From Aeromicrobium tamlense (GTDB lineage Bacteria > Actinomycetota > Actinomycetes > Propionibacteriales > Nocardioidaceae), in contig NZ_JACBZN010000001.1 in the NCBI RefSeq assembly GCF_013408555.1, forward strand, positions 3,038,001 through 3,102,000: a DNA stretch of 64,000 nt. The letters run 5' to 3'. Made by a program: the position numbers and the translations under genes. A model generated the notes under the pieces. It did not search any database. It saw only the letters and a program-made list of their open reading frames with translations, and had not been told where the DNA came from. The first letter of the stretch is position 1. Each line of letters begins with the position of its first letter. Positions 6,489-15,526 of this stretch are shown piece by piece.

Positions 6489-8666
6489 TCAGTCCTGACC
6501 GGCTCCGTCGCCGGGCGCCGGGATCGACGGCTCGGTCGGATCCGGGGACGGCGGAGGCGTCGTGACCGGCGGCGGCGTCGTCGGCGCCGGGGTGGTGGGC
6601 GCCGGCGTCGTCGGCTTGGGCGCCGGCGTGGTCGGACGCTTCGTGGGCTCGGTCTTCTTCTTCTCCGGCTCCTTCTTCTTCGGAGCCTGGTTGAAGATCT
6701 TCGTGCCCTTCTCGCCCTTGATGTTCGCGCGCGCCGGGAACGAGCCGCACTCCGATCCCTCGAGCGCGCTGTTCATGTACGCGCGGAACGTCTGCGCCGG
6801 GTACGTGCCGCCGAAGAACGGGTTGAGGTAGCCCTCGAGCTCCTCGTTGCCCTTGCCGCGGTTGTACATGACGGCCGTGGCCATCTTCGGCGTCGCGCCG
6901 ACGAACCACGAGGACGAGACGCGCTCGTTGTCGCCGTCGCCGTCGGTGGCCGTGGCCGTTCCGGTCTTGCCAGCCGTGGGGCAGAACGTCCGGGCCTGGA
7001 CGCCGGAGCCGCTGCGGACCACGGTCTGCATCGCCGCGAGCGTGTCGGCCGCGACGTCCTCGTCGATCGCCTGTGTGGTGGCGACCTTGTGCTCGAAGAC
7101 CCGGGTGCCGCGCGCATCGTTCACCCGGTCGATGACGAACCAGTCGGCGCGCTTGCCGTCGGCCGCGAGCGTCGCGTACGCGTTGGCCATGTCGATCGGC
7201 GACACCGGGGCGTAGCCCAGCGAGACGCCGATGACGGGCTCGATGCGGTCGATCGTGGACTCGGGGATGCCGGCCTCGCGGGCGGCCTCGATGATCTTCT
7301 CCGGACCGTCCTCCATCTGGTCGGTCAGGTCGACGAACGCGGTGTTCACCGAGAACTCGGTGGCGCGCTCGAGGTTGATCTGGCCGTACGAGCGACCGCC
7401 GGAATCACCCTGGTTCTGGATCTCGGCGTCGCCGATCCGCAGCGGCGCGTTGCCGTTCAGGCTGGTCTGCAGGCTGTAGCCGTTCTCCAGCGCCGCGACC
7501 ACCGCGAACACCTTGAACGTCGAACCCGGCTGCGTGCCGAGCGTGGCCCAGTTCAGCTGGTTCTTCAGGTAGTCGGGGCCGCCGTACAGCGAGCGGACCG
7601 CGCCGGTGCCCGGCTCCACCGAGACGAGCGCGGTGTTGAGCTCGTCGAGGCCGTCGGGACGAACCTCCTTGACGGCGGCCACGGCGTCGTCCTGCATGTC
7701 CTTGTCGATCGTGGTGACGACCCGCAGGCCGCCGCCCTCGATCTCGGAGTCGAGGAAGCCCTCGGTGCGCATCTGCTTGCGGACCAGGTCGAGCACGTGA
7801 CCCTTCGGACCCTCGAACCGCTGGTTGGCGCGCTGCTTCTTGAACTTGGGGAACTTGCCCTTGTGCGCGGCGGCCTGCTCGGCGGTGATCGAGCCCTGCT
7901 TGACCATGCCGTCGAGCACGTAGTTGTAGCGCGGCAGCACACGGTCGGCGGCGCCCTCGGCGTACGGGTCGAAGTACGAGGGGTTGTTGATGACGGTGGC
8001 CAGGAACGCGGCCTGACCGACGTTGAGCTTCGCGGCCGGCTTGCCGAAGTAGGTGCGCGACGCGACCTCGACCCCGTACGAGCCGTTGCCGTAGTAGATC
8101 GTGTTGAGGTAGCCCTCGAGGATCTCGGACTTGGTCAGCTGGTTGTGGATCTTGACCGAGAGGATGGCCTCCTTGATCTTGCGCGTGTACGAGCGCTCCT
8201 GGTTCAGGTACAGGATCTTCACGTACTGCTGCGTGATCGTGGAGCCGCCGCCGGTGATCTGGCCGCTCGTGGCGTTGTTGCGCGCGGCGCGGACGATGCC
8301 CTTGACGTCGATGCCCTGGTTCTCCCAGAACGTGCGGTCCTCGGCGGCCACGACGGCGTCGCGCATGACCTCGGGGATCTCGTCGAAGTCGAGGCTCTCG
8401 CGGTTCTGGGTCGCGAAGCTGCCGAGCTTCGTCTTGCCGTCGGAGTAGTAGACGTTCGTCGTCTCGGTCTGGAAGTCCGCGTTGGGGTCGGGGATCTTCG
8501 TGGTGGCGTACAGGATCGCCACGGCGAGCGCGCCGAGGACGAATCCGATCACACCGAGGAACAGCAACCACCGCAGGACGCGCACGGGCCACGACCCGGT
8601 GCCGCCGATCCTGCGGGCGAACCGCGAGAGCGGTCCTTTCTTCTGCTTCGTGCGAGTTGACGCCAC
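6489..8666 (-). CDS. bifunctional penicillin-binding protein (class A)
   Basis: A 725-residue membrane-anchored peptidoglycan synthase. A basic cytoplasmic start and one membrane helix (residues about 31-55) lead into a GT51 transglycosylase domain (EDRTFW at 109-114, GGSTITQQ near 140). A transpeptidase domain follows with STFK at 382-385, SVN at 439-441 and KTGT at 567-570, so both activities look intact. The tail (about 650-725) is Pro/Thr/Lys-rich and low in complexity, as in mycobacterial PonA1. It is divergent from the padR-ino1 pair, a grouping also known near ponA1 in mycobacteria. It polymerises and cross-links peptidoglycan at the outer face of the membrane. Confidence 0.93.
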   Translation of the reverse strand: MASTRTKQKKGPLSRFARRIGGTGSWPVRVLRWLLFLGVIGFVLGALAVAILYATTKIPDPNADFQTETTNVYYSDGKTKLGSFATQNRESLDFDEIPEVMRDAVVAAEDRTFWENQGIDVKGIVRAARNNATSGQITGGGSTITQQYVKILYLNQERSYTRKIKEAILSVKIHNQLTKSEILEGYLNTIYYGNGSYGVEVASRTYFGKPAAKLNVGQAAFLATVINNPSYFDPYAEGAADRVLPRYNYVLDGMVKQGSITAEQAAAHKGKFPKFKKQRANQRFEGPKGHVLDLVRKQMRTEGFLDSEIEGGGLRVVTTIDKDMQDDAVAAVKEVRPDGLDELNTALVSVEPGTGAVRSLYGGPDYLKNQLNWATLGTQPGSTFKVFAVVAALENGYSLQTSLNGNAPLRIGDAEIQNQGDSGGRSYGQINLERATEFSVNTAFVDLTDQMEDGPEKIIEAAREAGIPESTIDRIEPVIGVSLGYAPVSPIDMANAYATLAADGKRADWFVIDRVNDARGTRVFEHKVATTQAIDEDVAADTLAAMQTVVRSGSGVQARTFCPTAGKTGTATATDGDGDNERVSSSWFVGATPKMATAVMYNRGKGNEELEGYLNPFFGGTYPAQTFRAYMNSALEGSECGSFPARANIKGEKGTKIFNQAPKKKEPEKKKTEPTKRPTTPAPKPTTPAPTTPAPTTPPPVTTPPPSPDPTEPSIPAPGDGAGQD

Positions 8667-8773
8667 GAATCGGTTCCTTTCGGAGGACGACTACCAACGA
8701 GCCAGTCTGACGGAGATTCCTGAGAAACGAATGACCAGCCGGGCCGGGGTCTCGATATTCGCCCGACTCGATG

Positions 8774-8809
8774 TATCGTACCGATATAGCCATTCGTGGC
8801 ATCGAATGG
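8774..8809. promoter_or_regulatory. PadR-type operator region (two inverted repeats)
   Basis: The 168-base divergent region before padR holds two dyads: TATCG-TAC-CGATA at 8774-8786, and CCATTCG (8790-8796) paired with CGAATGG (8803-8809). Both lie within 62 bases of the padR start. They are good candidates for autoregulatory binding by the PadR protein. Confidence 0.55.
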
Positions 8810-8834
8810 AACCGTGCGGGGAAGGGGGCGACAC

Positions 8835-9416
8835 ATGGCACGACGCGGAGCAGCTCTGGAGCTGGCCGTCCTCGGCCTGCTCGCCGACTCGCCCATGCAC
8901 GGCTACGAGCTGCGCAAGCACGTCAACGGCCTGCTGGGCTGGACCCGGCTGCTGTCCTACGGCACGCTCTACCCCTGCCTCAAGCAGCTCACCCGAGGCG
9001 GCTTCATCGCCGCCGACAGCGAGACGTCGCCTCGCGGCAAGCGTCCGCGGATCGTCTACCGGCTCACCGCCGAGGGCAAGGAGTACTTCACCTCCCTGCT
9101 CGAGGACGGCGGCCCGTCGGCGTGGGACGACGAGAACTTCGGGGTGCGGTTCGCCCTGTTCGCCCGCACCAGCTCCCCCACCCGGGTTCGCATCCTCGAG
9201 GGACGTCGGTCCCGCCTCGAGGAACGCCTCGAGAACGTCCGTTCGGCCGCGGTCCAGCGCCGCGAGCGGATGGACGCCTACACCCGAGAACTCCAGCGAC
9301 ACGGCCTCGAGTCCGTGGAGCGCGAGATCAACTGGTTGACCGAGTTGATCGACCGTGAGCGCGCCGACGCGTTCACGGAGCAGGAAGAAACCAGTACGAC
9401 AGACAAGGAAAAGTGA
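8835..9416 (+). CDS. PadR-family transcriptional regulator
   Basis: A 193-residue PadR regulator: winged helix at residues about 8-90 ([48 protein letters not shown]) followed by a helical dimerisation region. Start at the ATG 8835 is chosen over the upstream frame opening because the family begins with this helix. It ends seven bases before ino1 and is cotranscribed with it. The same PadR-ino1 pairing occurs in Mycobacterium (Rv0047c-Rv0046c), so control of inositol synthesis is the likely job. Confidence 0.88.
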   Translation: MARRGAALELAVLGLLADSPMHGYELRKHVNGLLGWTRLLSYGTLYPCLKQLTRGGFIAADSETSPRGKRPRIVYRLTAEGKEYFTSLLEDGGPSAWDDENFGVRFALFARTSSPTRVRILEGRRSRLEERLENVRSAAVQRRERMDAYTRELQRHGLESVEREINWLTELIDRERADAFTEQEETSTTDKEK

Positions 9417-9423
9417 GGTCTCC

Positions 9424-10524
9424 ATGAGTTCGGAGAACAAGGTCCGCGTGGCCATCGTCGGCGTTGGAAACTGCGCCACGTCCCTGATCCAGGGCGTCGA
9501 GTTCTACAAGGACGCCGACCCGGAGGGCACCGTCCCCGGGCTCATGCACGTCTCGTTCGGCCCGTACCACGTCGGTGACGTGGAGTTCGTCGCCGCGTTC
9601 GACGTCGACGCCAAGAAGGTCGGCTTCGACCTGTCCGAGGCCACGCAGGCCAGCGAGAACAACACCATCAAGATCACCGACGTCCCGCCGCTCGGCGTGA
9701 CCGTGCAGCGTGGTCCGACGCTCGACGGCCTGGGCAAGTACTACCGCCAGACCATCGAGGAGTCCGACGCCGAGGCCGTCGACGTCGTCCAGGTCCTCAA
9801 GGACACCCAGGCCGACGTGCTGGTCTCGTACCTGCCCGTGGGCTCGGAGGAGGCCGACAAGTTCTACGCGCAGTGCGCCATCGACGCGAAGGTCGCGTTC
9901 GTCAACGCCCTGCCCGTGTTCATCGCGTCCGACCCCGAGTGGGCCAAGAAGTTCGAGGACGCCGGCGTCCCGATCATCGGCGACGACATCAAGAGCCAGG
10001 TCGGCGCCACCATCACGCACCGCGTCATGGCGAAGCTGTTCGAGGACCGGGGCGTCGCCCTGGACCGCACGTACCAGCTGAACGTCGGCGGCAACATGGA
10101 CTTCAAGAACATGCTCGAGCGCGAGCGCCTGGAGTCCAAGAAGGTGTCGAAGACGCAGGCCGTCACGTCCAACCTGCACGGCTCGCTGGCCGGCAAGGTC
10201 GACGACAAGAACGTCCACATCGGTCCCTCGGACTACGTGGCGTGGCTCGACGACCGCAAGTGGGCCTACGTGCGCCTCGAGGGCCGCGCGTTCGGCGACG
10301 CGCCCCTGAACCTGGAGTACAAGCTCGAGGTCTGGGACTCGCCGAACTCGGCCGGCATCATCATCGACGCCATCCGCGCGGCGAAGATCGCCAAGGACCG
10401 TGGCGTCTCGGGCGCCCTGCTCTCGGCCTCGTCCTACCTGATGAAGTCGCCGCCGGAGCAGCGTCCCGACGAGGAGGGCCGCGCCCGCCTCGAGGCCTTC
10501 ATCGAGGGCACCGAGGAGCGCTGA
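9424..10524 (+). CDS. ino1: inositol-3-phosphate synthase
   Basis: A 366-residue myo-inositol-1-phosphate synthase of the actinobacterial type. It turns glucose 6-phosphate into inositol 3-phosphate with NAD as cofactor. The NAD-binding [12 protein letters not shown] is at residues about 13-24; the conserved catalytic-domain blocks include [17 protein letters not shown] and [12 protein letters not shown]. The product feeds phosphatidylinositol and mycothiol. The ATG has an AAGTGAGG upstream, just after the PadR stop. A strong terminator ends the two-gene operon. Confidence 0.96.
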   Translation: MSSENKVRVAIVGVGNCATSLIQGVEFYKDADPEGTVPGLMHVSFGPYHVGDVEFVAAFDVDAKKVGFDLSEATQASENNTIKITDVPPLGVTVQRGPTLDGLGKYYRQTIEESDAEAVDVVQVLKDTQADVLVSYLPVGSEEADKFYAQCAIDAKVAFVNALPVFIASDPEWAKKFEDAGVPIIGDDIKSQVGATITHRVMAKLFEDRGVALDRTYQLNVGGNMDFKNMLERERLESKKVSKTQAVTSNLHGSLAGKVDDKNVHIGPSDYVAWLDDRKWAYVRLEGRAFGDAPLNLEYKLEVWDSPNSAGIIIDAIRAAKIAKDRGVSGALLSASSYLMKSPPEQRPDEEGRARLEAFIEGTEER

Positions 10525-10549
10525 GCCAGCCTCACCCCCTGTAGTGAGC

Positions 10550-10581
10550 GACGCACCGGATCCTTCGGGATCCGGTGCGTC
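10550..10581 (+). terminator. terminator of padR-ino1
   Basis: A perfect 14-bp stem, GACGCACCGGATCC / GGATCCGGTGCGTC, closed by a TTCG tetraloop and followed by TCTCGTCTC. It is a textbook intrinsic hairpin without a long U-tract, as is usual in actinomycetes. Confidence 0.88.
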
Positions 10582-10611
10582 TCTCGTCTCGGGCGGCCGT
10601 AGCATGCGGTC

Positions 10612-11232
10612 GTGACGACCTACCTGTCCTTCCTGCTGTTCGCGACGCTGCTGGCGGTCGCCCCGGGACCGGACACCTTCCTGACCCTGCGCGCCTCCGT
10701 GGTCGGCGGCCGCCGCCGCGGCCTGTTCACCGCCGCCGGCATCACGCTGGCCTGCGCGGTGCAGGGCATCCTCGCCGCCTCGGGCCTGGGCGCGGTCATC
10801 GCGCACGCCGAGCCGGTGTTCCAGGCGATCCGCTGGGCGGGCGTGGCGTACCTGACGTGGCTGGGCTTCACGGCCCTGCGCTCGGCGCTGCGTCGCGACT
10901 CCAGCGTGTGGGCCGTCGGTCAGTCCGGCCCGAGCGTGAGCGCGCGCGCCGCCTTCCGTCAGGGCTTCGTCTGCAACATCACCAACCCGAAGGTGCTGGC
11001 GTTCAACCTGGCCGTGCTGCCTCAGTTCGTCAGCCCAGGCCAGGGCCTACCGGCGCTGCTGGCCTACGCCCTGACCCTGGTCGCGGTGGGCGCCGTCGTG
11101 CTGCTCGTCGTGATCGAGATCGCGAACGCCGCGGCCAACAAGCTGGTGCGGCCCACGTTCCGCCGCGTGGTGGACGGCTCGACGGGCGCGGTCATGCTCG
11201 GCTTCGCCACCGCGCTCGCCGTGGAGTCCTGA
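10612..11232 (+). CDS. LysE-family exporter
   Basis: A 206-residue inner-membrane protein with about six hydrophobic segments and the RhtB/LysE signature (LLAVAPGPDTFLTLR near residue 20, GFVCNITNPKVLAFN near 122). Members export amino acids or derivatives; the substrate cannot be read from the sequence. The GTG has TAGCAT exactly six bases upstream and no Shine-Dalgarno, so a leaderless start is likely. It converges on the DUF808 gene with only nine bases between stops. Confidence 0.88.
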   Translation: MTTYLSFLLFATLLAVAPGPDTFLTLRASVVGGRRRGLFTAAGITLACAVQGILAASGLGAVIAHAEPVFQAIRWAGVAYLTWLGFTALRSALRRDSSVWAVGQSGPSVSARAAFRQGFVCNITNPKVLAFNLAVLPQFVSPGQGLPALLAYALTLVAVGAVVLLVVIEIANAAANKLVRPTFRRVVDGSTGAVMLGFATALAVES

Positions 11233-11241
11233 CACTCCCGC

Positions 11242-12195
11242 TCAGTGCGCCGCGGAGGCCTTGCCGCGGCGAAGGCGCTTGACGCCGTTGACCAGCAGCA
11301 CCACCACGGCGCCGATCAGCAGGCCGAGGACGGCGGAGGCCGCGGTGTTGGCGACCCACTCGAAGGCGCCGTCCGCGAAGGGCATGACGTCGGCGATCCA
11401 GTGCTCGAGGTCGTGCACCCAGCCGTAGATCGTGTGCCAGCCGAGGTCGTCGGTGCCGACGAGGATGATGTGCCCGCCGACCCACAGCATCGCCGCGATG
11501 CCGATCACCGCGAGCGCCGAGAGGACCTTGGGCATCGCCTTGACGAGTAGGGTGCCGGTGCGCTGGGCGAGCGTGGAGGTGCGGCCGGCGAGGCTGACGC
11601 CCACGTCGTCCATCCGCACGATCAGCGCCACGACGCCGTAGACCAGCGCGGTGATGCCCAGCGCCACGAGCACCAGGATCACGGCCCGCGAGAGGAAGGG
11701 CTCGTCCGCGACCTCGTTGAGCGAGATGACCATGATCTCGGTCGAGAGGATGAAGTCGGTGCGGATCGCGCCGGAGACCACGTGCTGCTCGGCCTCGGGG
11801 CCCTGCGCACTGGAGGGCTCCTCCTTCTTCTCGTGGTGCGGGTGCAGCACGTGCCAGATCTTCTCGGCGCCCTCGAAGCACAGGTAGGCGCCACCAACCA
11901 TGAGCAGCGGGGTCAGCACCCACGGCAGGAACTGGCTGAGCAGCAGCAGTCCGGGAAGGATGAAGAGCAGCTTGTTGCGCAGCGAGCCCTTGGCGATCCG
12001 GCCGATGATGCTGAGCTCGCGCTTCGGGTCGACGCCGTGCACGTAGCGGGGCGTCACGGCCGCGTCGTCGACGACGACACCGGCCGCCTTCGCGCTCGCC
12101 TTGCCGGCCGCCGCAGCGACGTCGTCGACCGACGCCGCCGCGAGTCGGGCGAGCGCAGCCACGTCGTCGAGCAGGGCGACAAGTCCTCCAGCCAT
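11242..12195 (-). CDS. DUF808 family membrane protein
   Basis: A 317-residue DUF808 (YedI-like) inner-membrane protein. It begins MAGGLVALLDDVAALARLAA, the family hallmark, with a soluble first 70 residues, then TDFILSTEIMVISL and about five membrane segments. The function is unknown. The ATG has TACGCT exactly six bases upstream, another leaderless-type start. Confidence 0.88.
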   Translation of the reverse strand: MAGGLVALLDDVAALARLAAASVDDVAAAAGKASAKAAGVVVDDAAVTPRYVHGVDPKRELSIIGRIAKGSLRNKLLFILPGLLLLSQFLPWVLTPLLMVGGAYLCFEGAEKIWHVLHPHHEKKEEPSSAQGPEAEQHVVSGAIRTDFILSTEIMVISLNEVADEPFLSRAVILVLVALGITALVYGVVALIVRMDDVGVSLAGRTSTLAQRTGTLLVKAMPKVLSALAVIGIAAMLWVGGHIILVGTDDLGWHTIYGWVHDLEHWIADVMPFADGAFEWVANTAASAVLGLLIGAVVVLLVNGVKRLRRGKASAAH

Positions 12196-12283
12196 GCGCT
12201 CAGCGTAAGGCCGGGCGTTGACACCCACGAGCGGACGCCGCGAGGATGACCCCCATTGTCCGCGATCTCGGGGGAGCCTCTCC

Positions 12284-13900
12284 ATGTCCGCACGCCGCCA
12301 CCTGCTCGTTCGACGGTCGCTGGCGACCACCGGAGCCGTCGCGTTGGCGGTGAGCCTGCTGTCCACCACGGCCACGGGCGCCGTCGCGGATCCCGGCCCG
12401 GTCGACCTCGGCGGGGCCCCGCGGTCCGCTGCCGCGGCTCCCGGTGAGGCCAGCAAGGCCGCTCGCACGCCGGCCTCCTCGAGCACGGACTACTCCCAGG
12501 GCGCCATCAACCGCTCCGCCCGGATCGCCGCCCCGCTGCCCTCGCCGAACGACGGCACCGTGGTGCGCACCGACGTGGTCCAGGACCTCGCCGCGCAGCG
12601 ACTCAAGGCGACCGTGACCTTCCGCGGCACCCCCGCGGCCAACGCGGCGGTGCTGGTCTACTTCGGCGAGCTCAGCGGGTCGAGCTGCGTCCGCCGGGCC
12701 GCCATCGGCGGCGCAGCGAGAACCTCGGAGACGGACGGGCAGTTCCTCGAGGACGGCGCGAAGTTCGCGGTGAGCCGCTCGCGCTCGGGCTCCGTCCTCA
12801 CCCTCACCTCGCAGGCACTCTCGACGTTCCGCACCGCTGAGTACGACTGCGCCTACGTCTACGTCACCGATGGCGCCAGCACGGTCACCCAGGCGTTCTA
12901 CGCCGAGAGTCTCGTGACCCGATGGACGCCGCGACTCTCGATCGCCGGCGGTCACCCGGTCAAGGCCGCCCAGAAGGGCAAGTGGGTCCGCGTGCGGCTC
13001 GAGGTCAACAACTCCGGCCGCGCCGCGGCCGCGAACACCCGGATCGTCGCGAGCGGGGCCGGTCTGAAGATCTCGCCGCGCAGCCGCAGCCTGGGCACGA
13101 TCGGCGCCCGCTCCACGAAGTACGGCGTGACGTTCAAGGTGCGCGTCGCGAAGGGCGCGAAGACCCGCAACCTGCGCTTCACCGCCACGGCGGGCGGCGC
13201 CCGGGCCACCAAGGCCTACAAGGTCGGCGTGGCACCCAAGCCGCGCACGTACAAGAGCCTCAGCGGCCGGTACTTCTGGGGCTTCGCCACCACCTCGCTC
13301 TCCGACAGCCGAGGCTGGGACACCCAGACCGTCTGGTTCCTCAACAAGCGCTGGGCGTACGTCGGCGAGGTCAGGAACGGCGTCGTGCCGAAGTGCCGCA
13401 AGACCACGAGGACCTGCAAGAAGTACTCCTACAACGCCAAGAAGGGCATCGCGCGCATCGGCGGCCAGAAGTTCAAGGTGAACACCTACGGCTTCACGTA
13501 CCGCGCCAACCGCAAGGACGAGCGGCGCTCCTACGAGCCCGCGACCTTCCCGCGCAAGGGCGCCCGCATCGGCGCGAGCCTGACGAACCGCGACTGGAGC
13601 GGCAACTGCCTCATCTCCTGCACGTCGACCACGACGAATCTCACCCTCGACCGCGCCGGTCGGTTCGTCCGCAGCAGCGTGTCGATCGGCTCGTGGCCGG
13701 GCCTCGGCTCGTCGTGGGCCTCGTTCCCGCCCGACCAGCGCGGCACCTACCGGATCATCTCGAAGGGTCGCATCGAGCTGCGGTTCGCCAACCGCAAGAT
13801 CGAGCGTCACCGCATCGGCCTGCTGCACGACGCGCTCAACCGTCCGTCGGCCACGACGGGCCTCGTCCTGGGCACCACGAACTACTACTTCGAGGACTGA
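12284..13900 (+). CDS. large secreted protein of unknown function
   Basis: A 538-residue exported protein I do not recognise. A signal peptide is clear (RRHLLVRRSLATTGAVALA, cleavage likely near residue 35), with a twin-Arg-like basic start. Ala/Pro/Ser-rich sequence to about 70 is followed by a beta-rich segment (75-215) with cysteines. A CARDB/NEW3-like module comes next (about 225-335: VRVRLEVNNSGRAAAANTRI). The C-terminal domain (about 345-538) is rich in Tyr, Trp and Arg, with SGRYFWGFATTS, a two-cysteine segment (CRKTTRTCKK) and CLISCTSTTTNL. There are no catalytic motifs I can name and no membrane anchor at the end. Adhesion or binding is a guess. Confidence 0.75.
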   Translation: MSARRHLLVRRSLATTGAVALAVSLLSTTATGAVADPGPVDLGGAPRSAAAAPGEASKAARTPASSSTDYSQGAINRSARIAAPLPSPNDGTVVRTDVVQDLAAQRLKATVTFRGTPAANAAVLVYFGELSGSSCVRRAAIGGAARTSETDGQFLEDGAKFAVSRSRSGSVLTLTSQALSTFRTAEYDCAYVYVTDGASTVTQAFYAESLVTRWTPRLSIAGGHPVKAAQKGKWVRVRLEVNNSGRAAAANTRIVASGAGLKISPRSRSLGTIGARSTKYGVTFKVRVAKGAKTRNLRFTATAGGARATKAYKVGVAPKPRTYKSLSGRYFWGFATTSLSDSRGWDTQTVWFLNKRWAYVGEVRNGVVPKCRKTTRTCKKYSYNAKKGIARIGGQKFKVNTYGFTYRANRKDERRSYEPATFPRKGARIGASLTNRDWSGNCLISCTSTTTNLTLDRAGRFVRSSVSIGSWPGLGSSWASFPPDQRGTYRIISKGRIELRFANRKIERHRIGLLHDALNRPSATTGLVLGTTNYYFED

Positions 13901-13959
13901 GCGGACGCCGCGACACCCGGAAGCGTCGCCGAGCGACCTCGCGCCGCTAGGGTTCTGGC

Positions 13960-14709
13960 ATGGCCATGGGGTTCGGGATCGACATCGGCGGCACGGGCAC
14001 GAAGGGAGCACCGGTCGACCTCGACCAGGGCACCCTCGTGGGTGAGCGGTTCCGCATCCCCACACCCAAGCCCGCCACCCCGCGCGCCGTCGCCGAGGTC
14101 GCGGCGCAGATCGTCGACCACTTCCCCGACGCGGCCGACGTGCCGCAGATCGGCGTTGCCATCCCGGCCGTCGTGCAGCGTGGCGTGGCCCGGTCTGCCG
14201 CCAACATCGACCCCTCGTGGATCGACACCGACGTCGACGCGCTCTTCACCGAGGTGCTGGGGCGCAACGTGCACGTGGTCAACGACGCCGACGCCGCGGG
14301 CGTCGCCGAGAACGACCACGGCGCAGCCCTCGAGGAGCACGGCCTGGTCTGCGTGATCACCCTCGGCACGGGCATCGGCTCGGCGCTCATCAACGCCGGC
14401 ACGCTGGTGCCGAACACCGAGTTCGGCCACCTCGAGGTCGCGGGGCACCCGAACGCGGAGAAGTGGTGCGCCACGAGCGCCCGCGAGCGCGAGGACCTCA
14501 CGTGGGAGGAGTGGGCCGAGCGCCTGCAGGTCTACTTCAGCCACCTCGAGAAGATCCTGTCGCCCGACCTGTTCGTCGTGGGCGGAGGCGTCAGCAAGAA
14601 CAGCGAGAAGTTCCTGCCGCTGCTCAACCTGCGCACTCCGATCGTCCCGGCGACGCACCGCAACAACGCGGGCATCATCGGCGCTGCCGCCCTCGGCGCC
14701 CGGGGCTGA
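13960..14709 (+). CDS. ppgK: polyphosphate glucokinase
   Basis: A 249-residue ROK-family kinase that phosphorylates glucose using polyphosphate (and usually ATP) in the cytoplasm. The phosphate-binding DIGGTGTKGAPVD is at residues 8-20, the catalytic Asp block NDADAAGVAE near 109, and LGTGIGSALI near 136. VVGGGVSKNSEKF lies near the end, as in known PPGKs. The length is normal for the family. The ATG has TAGGGT exactly six bases upstream. It converges on a tetR gene across tandem hairpins. Confidence 0.93.
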   Translation: MAMGFGIDIGGTGTKGAPVDLDQGTLVGERFRIPTPKPATPRAVAEVAAQIVDHFPDAADVPQIGVAIPAVVQRGVARSAANIDPSWIDTDVDALFTEVLGRNVHVVNDADAAGVAENDHGAALEEHGLVCVITLGTGIGSALINAGTLVPNTEFGHLEVAGHPNAEKWCATSAREREDLTWEEWAERLQVYFSHLEKILSPDLFVVGGGVSKNSEKFLPLLNLRTPIVPATHRNNAGIIGAAALGARG

Positions 14710-14723
14710 CTGAACGAGGTTTC

Positions 14724-14786
14724 CTGTCACTTCACGTGGTTCGCGAACCTCGTGAAGTGACAGTTTCCCCGGTTGACCGGGGAAAC
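14724..14786. terminator. tandem bidirectional hairpins, partly repeated elsewhere
   Basis: Hairpin 1: CTGTCACTTCACG (14724-14736) pairs with CGTGAAGTGACAG (14751-14763), with GGTTCG/CGAACC inside. Hairpin 2: GTTTCCCCGG (14763-14772) pairs with CCGGGGAAAC (14777-14786) around TTGA. They separate convergent ppgK and tetR. Bases 14757-14786 are 24/30 identical to the reverse complement of 22535-22564. Confidence 0.75.
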
Positions 14787-14788
14787 CG

Positions 14789-15376
14789 TCAGACCGAGGC
14801 CAGCAGGGCGCGCACGGCGCGCTCCATCACCCGACGGCAGCGCTCGGCGGAGTAGCCGTGGTCGTCGAAGAGCAGCGACCAGGCGTTCCAGCTGACGGCG
14901 ACCGTGAGCGAGTCCACGAGCTGCACGGGGTCGTCGGCGCGGGCGAGCTCGGTGGCGAAGGCCCGTTCGATGTCGGCGCGCACCCGGGCGATGTGCCCCT
15001 GACGGCTCGCACGCAGCGCCTCGTACTCGGGCTCGCCCAGCACGGCGGCCCGCGCGGCGGGCGCGATGTTGACCAGCCGGCGCTGGCGCTCGGCGCAGAA
15101 CCGGTCGATCCGCTCCTCCAAGGGCGCGGACGGATCGATCTCGGCCCGCAGCTCGTCATCGAGACGGAACCAGTGCGCCACGGTGCTGCCGAGCAGGTTC
15201 TCCATGTCGTGGAAGTTGGTCCACAGCGTGCGCCGCGACACGCCCGCGCGCTCGGAGATCTGCGCGGCCGTGGGCTTGAGGACGCCCTCGCGCAGCAGGT
15301 CGACGTGCGCCTGCACGATCAACGCACGGGTGCGCTCGCTGCGCTGCATCCGTCCGTCGGTCTGCCGATATTCCAT
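14789..15376 (-). CDS. TetR-family regulator
   Basis: A 195-residue TetR protein. The DNA-binding helix-turn-helix is in residues about 12-60 (RTRALIVQAHVDLLREG, ISERAGVSRRTLWTNFHD). The rest is the helical ligand-binding domain. A GTG three codons upstream (15385) is an alternative start. It is divergent from livF and probably controls the transporter operon and itself; an inverted repeat at 15457-15473 is a likely operator. The effector is unknown, perhaps an acyl-CoA or the imported acid. Confidence 0.85.
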   Translation of the reverse strand: MEYRQTDGRMQRSERTRALIVQAHVDLLREGVLKPTAAQISERAGVSRRTLWTNFHDMENLLGSTVAHWFRLDDELRAEIDPSAPLEERIDRFCAERQRRLVNIAPAARAAVLGEPEYEALRASRQGHIARVRADIERAFATELARADDPVQLVDSLTVAVSWNAWSLLFDDHGYSAERCRRVMERAVRALLASV

Positions 15377-15456
15377 TGCTCCCACCGCTCCATGGTCGTG
15401 CAGGGATCTTCCCGCACGACTTTCGACACACCGAGTGTAGATAGGTAGTGACTTGA

Positions 15457-15473
15457 CTCACAACGTATGTGAG
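15457..15473. promoter_or_regulatory. candidate TetR operator
   Basis: CTCACA-ACGTA-TGTGAG is a perfect 6+6 inverted repeat in the 150-base divergent region between tetR and livF. On the minus strand it overlaps a TTGTGA -35-like hexamer with TACACT 18 bases on, consistent with autorepression. Confidence 0.6.
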
Positions 15474-15526
15474 GATGTCGTCACCTTCATTTGAGGGGCT
15501 GCCGAACGAATCGAGGGAGTGAAGGT

